From the NCBI GenBank assembly GCA_945643635.1, contig CALZFC010000045.1, forward strand, positions 928,501-992,500: a stretch of 64,000 nucleotides of DNA, written 5' to 3'. Origin of the DNA: Allodiplogaster sudhausi (Eukaryota; Nematoda; Chromadorea; Rhabditida; Diplogasteridae). The notes beneath the pieces are model-generated. The model was not told the origin of the DNA, ran no database searches, and saw only the letters and a list, made by a program, of their open reading frames with translations. This document shows, in pieces, positions 61,476 through 64,000 of the stretch (its first letter is position 1; each line of letters starts with the position of its first letter). Made by a program: the position numbers and the translations under genes.

Positions 61476-62957
61476 TCACTTCGTCTCCTCGGCTGCCGCG
61501 ACAAATTCGATGTTCTCGCAGAGTCGCTCGATAATCGCGCTCTGCTTGTCTGCGTATTCCATCGACTCCAGCACCGGCACGAGGGGGGCGAGGAAGGACT
61601 GAAATCAATAGAACTCATTTTGATTGGAACAAAGTCATTACGTATTACTTATAAATGAATGAATATTCTGGACATGCAACAAAGCAAGCTTGCCTGATTG
61701 TTCCTGATCAGCTTGGGCCGCTGTGACTGCGGTGTCGTGGAAGTGATGCCGTCTCCTGGATTATCCATCTTTTTCTTAAAATAAGTTTTGGCTTGTTGCC
61801 AACTTACGGATCGGCTGAGTGAGATCGCGAGGCAAAATGGACTCGAAGATGCCATCGGTGAGAGTCTCGGGGATGCGGAAGCGGTCCGAGGCTGAGAAGT
61901 GGAAGGAGGCGTCCTGCTGGGGCTGGCCAGGCCGGTCGGGGTGGCAGAGACAGCCAGAGGGGGGCACGACCACTCCATTCTTCTGAGTCATTCCTCTCTC
62001 CAACATTTCTTCGCACTTAAAAACACTGAGGTTTCCACTCACCAACTCCGCCTCGCGGCTTAACGCTTTCGGAGGAGTGCTGGAGAGGCTGCCGGCAATG
62101 CTACCCGCGGTCGACCTGAGAGTATTAGATAGTCAGAGAAAAGGGATTAGAGAGAGACTTCCCTTGTGAGAGTATTAGAGAATCAGAGAAAAGGGATTGG
62201 AGAAAGACTTTCCTTGTGAGAGTATTAGAGAGTCAGAGAAAAGGGATTGGAGAGAAGTGGAATGCTGGGTTAGGTAGGTCTTCGTTCGAAGGAAACGTAC
62301 TCGTCATTCGAGTCCCCATCGGTGTTGCCGATGCTGATGGCAGCACTTCTCGGCCTGGAATTTGAAGACTCATAGTAGCATTTTATGAGAGATGTAAAAG
62401 AGAGCGATTATAGGGGCATAGAAAGAGTGAGAGAGAGAGAAAAAGAGAGAGGGAGACTGAGGCAGAGAGAGCGACAGCCAGTGAGAGGTAACGTGGACTA
62501 AATTGAATTGCATCGACAATATTTTTTAATGATTCTATTTAATCGATTCAGTGGTTGGGTTGGCAACCGACGATGGAGGAACAAAAACGAAGAATCCTTC
62601 ATAAACTCACGTCGCACATCTCTTGCGGCCATGACGTCCTGAAAGAATGAATCGGATTTCCGTTTCAAGAATTGTTTGACGGCGATTTCTCAAAGTTAAG
62701 AGGTTAACTGACTCTTCTTCTTGGTCTGTTTGACCTTTTTCGACTTCTTCTTACTTCCTGCAAAATTGATCAACATATTATCAACTTTTAATCATAACCA
62801 AGCTCGAAATCTAAAATTTACAAGACTACAAGCACAGTTCTTGAAGAAAGAAGAGATGGGCAGTCCCACCAAAGAAGTTTTCGTAGACGGCGAATCCAAT
62901 GGCGGCAGCGGCCGCCGTCCCCGCGAGGAGAGCCATCAACTGGGAAGACGACGGCAT
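61476..62957 (-). CDS. Unknown N-terminally membrane-anchored protein
   Basis: Not recognised. The start at 62957 gives a short polar leader and one hydrophobic helix (MALLAGTAAAAAIGFAVYEN). Splicing to the next exon gives a strongly basic segment (SKKKSKKVKQTKKK), typical of an outer-membrane or ER anchor facing the cytosol. Later exons read DVMAARDVR (62630), PRSAAISIGNTDGDSNDE (62350), TAGSIAGSLSSTPPKALSRE (62110), ASFHFSASDRFRIPETLTDG (61900), GITSTTPQSQRPKLIRNNQ (61750) and finally FLAPLVPVLESMEYADKQSA and IIERLCENIEFVAAAEETK, then stop. Length is about 220 residues. The organelle is not determined. Confidence 0.6.
62118..62255. repeat. 50-bp tandem repeat, about 2.7 copies
   Basis: Units start at 62118, 62168 and 62218 (GAGAGTATTAGA...GTCAGAGAAAAGGGATT) with few differences. 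They lie in an intron of the anchored-protein gene. Confidence 0.9.
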
Positions 62958-63539
62958 TCTCTTCCTCTTCCCTGCTAACTTTCTAGCTTCATTTAGCTGT
63001 TGTTTAAATCCTATTATTACGGAATATTGAATAGAAAAGGATTCAATCAAATGCCAATGCGTGCACAGAATAAAACAATTTGATCTCAAGGAAAGTTGCA
63101 TTATACGAACAATTGCTCCTCAAGATACGCCTCCGCCCGGGAGAGAAGGCAATAGAGTCGACCGGCCAGAGATGAGAGTACTCAGTGGAATGACGGGCGA
63201 ACTCTTTCTTTTTCATTTACAATTAGAGTATTAACTAAGCATGAATTCATATGCCTCACACTTTTCCTCAACATAATTTGCGAGCATTGCTGCCTCATTA
63301 ATATAGCAAGCACTGGCAAACTAGCTAGTGATAATGATAAGGAACCGACCAGGGAGAGAGAGAAAGAGAATAAGAGAGAGAGAGAGCGCGAGGAAGAGAG
63401 AGAGAATGAGAGTGAGTGAAAGAAGAGAGACAGAGAGAGAAGGAGATTGGGAGTGGGAAAGAGTGTGGGAAGAGTGAGAAGGAGATAGGAAGAGAGATAG
63501 AAAGAGAGAGATAGAGAGAGCAGAGAAAGAGGAAAAGAT
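62958..63539. other. Spacer with GA tract
   Basis: Upstream of the anchored-protein gene; a GA-rich block at 63355-63540 precedes the next minus-strand reading. No gene is seen. Confidence 0.5.
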
Positions 63540-63840
63540 AGAGCGAGATGCGATGGACGAATCGCCAGCCCGCCTGCATGTCGTCTACATCGATCTTCCC
63601 TTGCATAAGGATCAAGTTGCTTTTTTAAACTAACAATTCGAGTAATATTATCTACTTTGTACGATTTACCTTAATAAGATATTATTTTCAAGAAATTATA
63701 ATTTTCTTCTTTGGCATGAAAGAACCCTAAAAACCTTGAAGGAAGCCAGCAGCTGGACGCATGCCTTGACAGCCGCCTCAAGGCGGACCAGCTCACCGTC
63801 TTCCTTCTTGTCGCGCTGCGATAGCTGCCGAGTGCTCACT
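63540..63840 (-). CDS. Part of an unknown minus-strand gene
   Basis: Two exon-like blocks read STRQLSQRDKKEDGELVRLE and AAVKACVQLLASFK (63830-63735), then MQGKIDVDDMQAGWRFVHRI (63605-63545). They are helical and charged, with no recognised signature. The 5' end lies in or beyond the CT tracts at 63870-63990; the 3' end was not found. Confidence 0.4.
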
Positions 63841-64000
63841 GGGTGTTTTATTTGTGATCCGCGCTCTCTCCATCTCTCAGTGTCTCTCGTTCTCTCTCCC
63901 TGCTTTAGATCTCTCTGTCCGAATCGTCACTCTGCTCGCGCGCTCTCTCTTTCTCTCTCTAATTCTCGATTTCTCTCTCTCTCACGCTCCCTCACTTGTT

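Overview
The window looks like nuclear DNA from a nematode. Genes are intron-rich, with some introns of only about 47-58 nt, and sit on both strands. The gene set includes an SSP-type MSP-domain sperm protein, NRF-6-like acyltransferase, NAS-type astacins, a UDP-glucuronosyltransferase and a cuticle-collagen-like fragment. There are no bacterial operons, CRISPR arrays or phage genes. Long (GA)n/(CT)n tracts fill introns and spacers and create many false Ser-Leu or Arg-Glu reading frames. All gene models were assembled by eye, so most exon edges are approximate.

Layout. 1-1218 (+): 3' part of a trypsin-like serine protease. 1289-1445 (-): damaged collagen N-terminal domain. 2927-10613 (-): DBT, the E2 subunit of the branched-chain 2-oxo acid dehydrogenase, with a 2.5-kb near-perfect palindromic element in one intron. 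11156-17376 (-): TTC36, with a Merlin DNA transposon (12068-14968, 9-bp target duplication) in one intron and tRNA-Pro(AGG) in another. 19720-23027 (-): acyltransferase-3/NRF-6-like membrane protein. 26603-27259 (-): SSP sperm protein with an in-frame TAG. 28642-32961 (+): UDP-glucuronosyltransferase with several frame breaks and a SINE/inverted-repeat insertion. 33452-36159 and 36788-40118 (-): tandem astacin-EGF-CUB proteases. 42821-46296 (+): decayed copy of an FLVCR/SLC49-like transporter; its intact paralogue is 56341-59704 (+). 48214-49470 (-): Gln/Gly/Tyr-rich repeat protein. 50399-53727 (-): aromatic amino acid decarboxylase family. 53771-55234 (-): unknown type I membrane protein whose stop codon overlaps a possible splice acceptor of the decarboxylase. 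61476-62957 (-): N-terminally anchored unknown protein. 63540-63840 (-): part of another unknown gene.

The genes do not form one pathway. The most unusual content is mobile DNA: the giant palindrome, the Merlin element with arrayed subterminal GGCGTCC motifs and a secreted Cys-rich reading frame inside it, and the tRNA-like SINE. A second theme is repeated single-base frame breaks in otherwise conserved genes (TTC36, UGT, collagen, Merlin transposase). These may be assembly errors, real decay or recoding.
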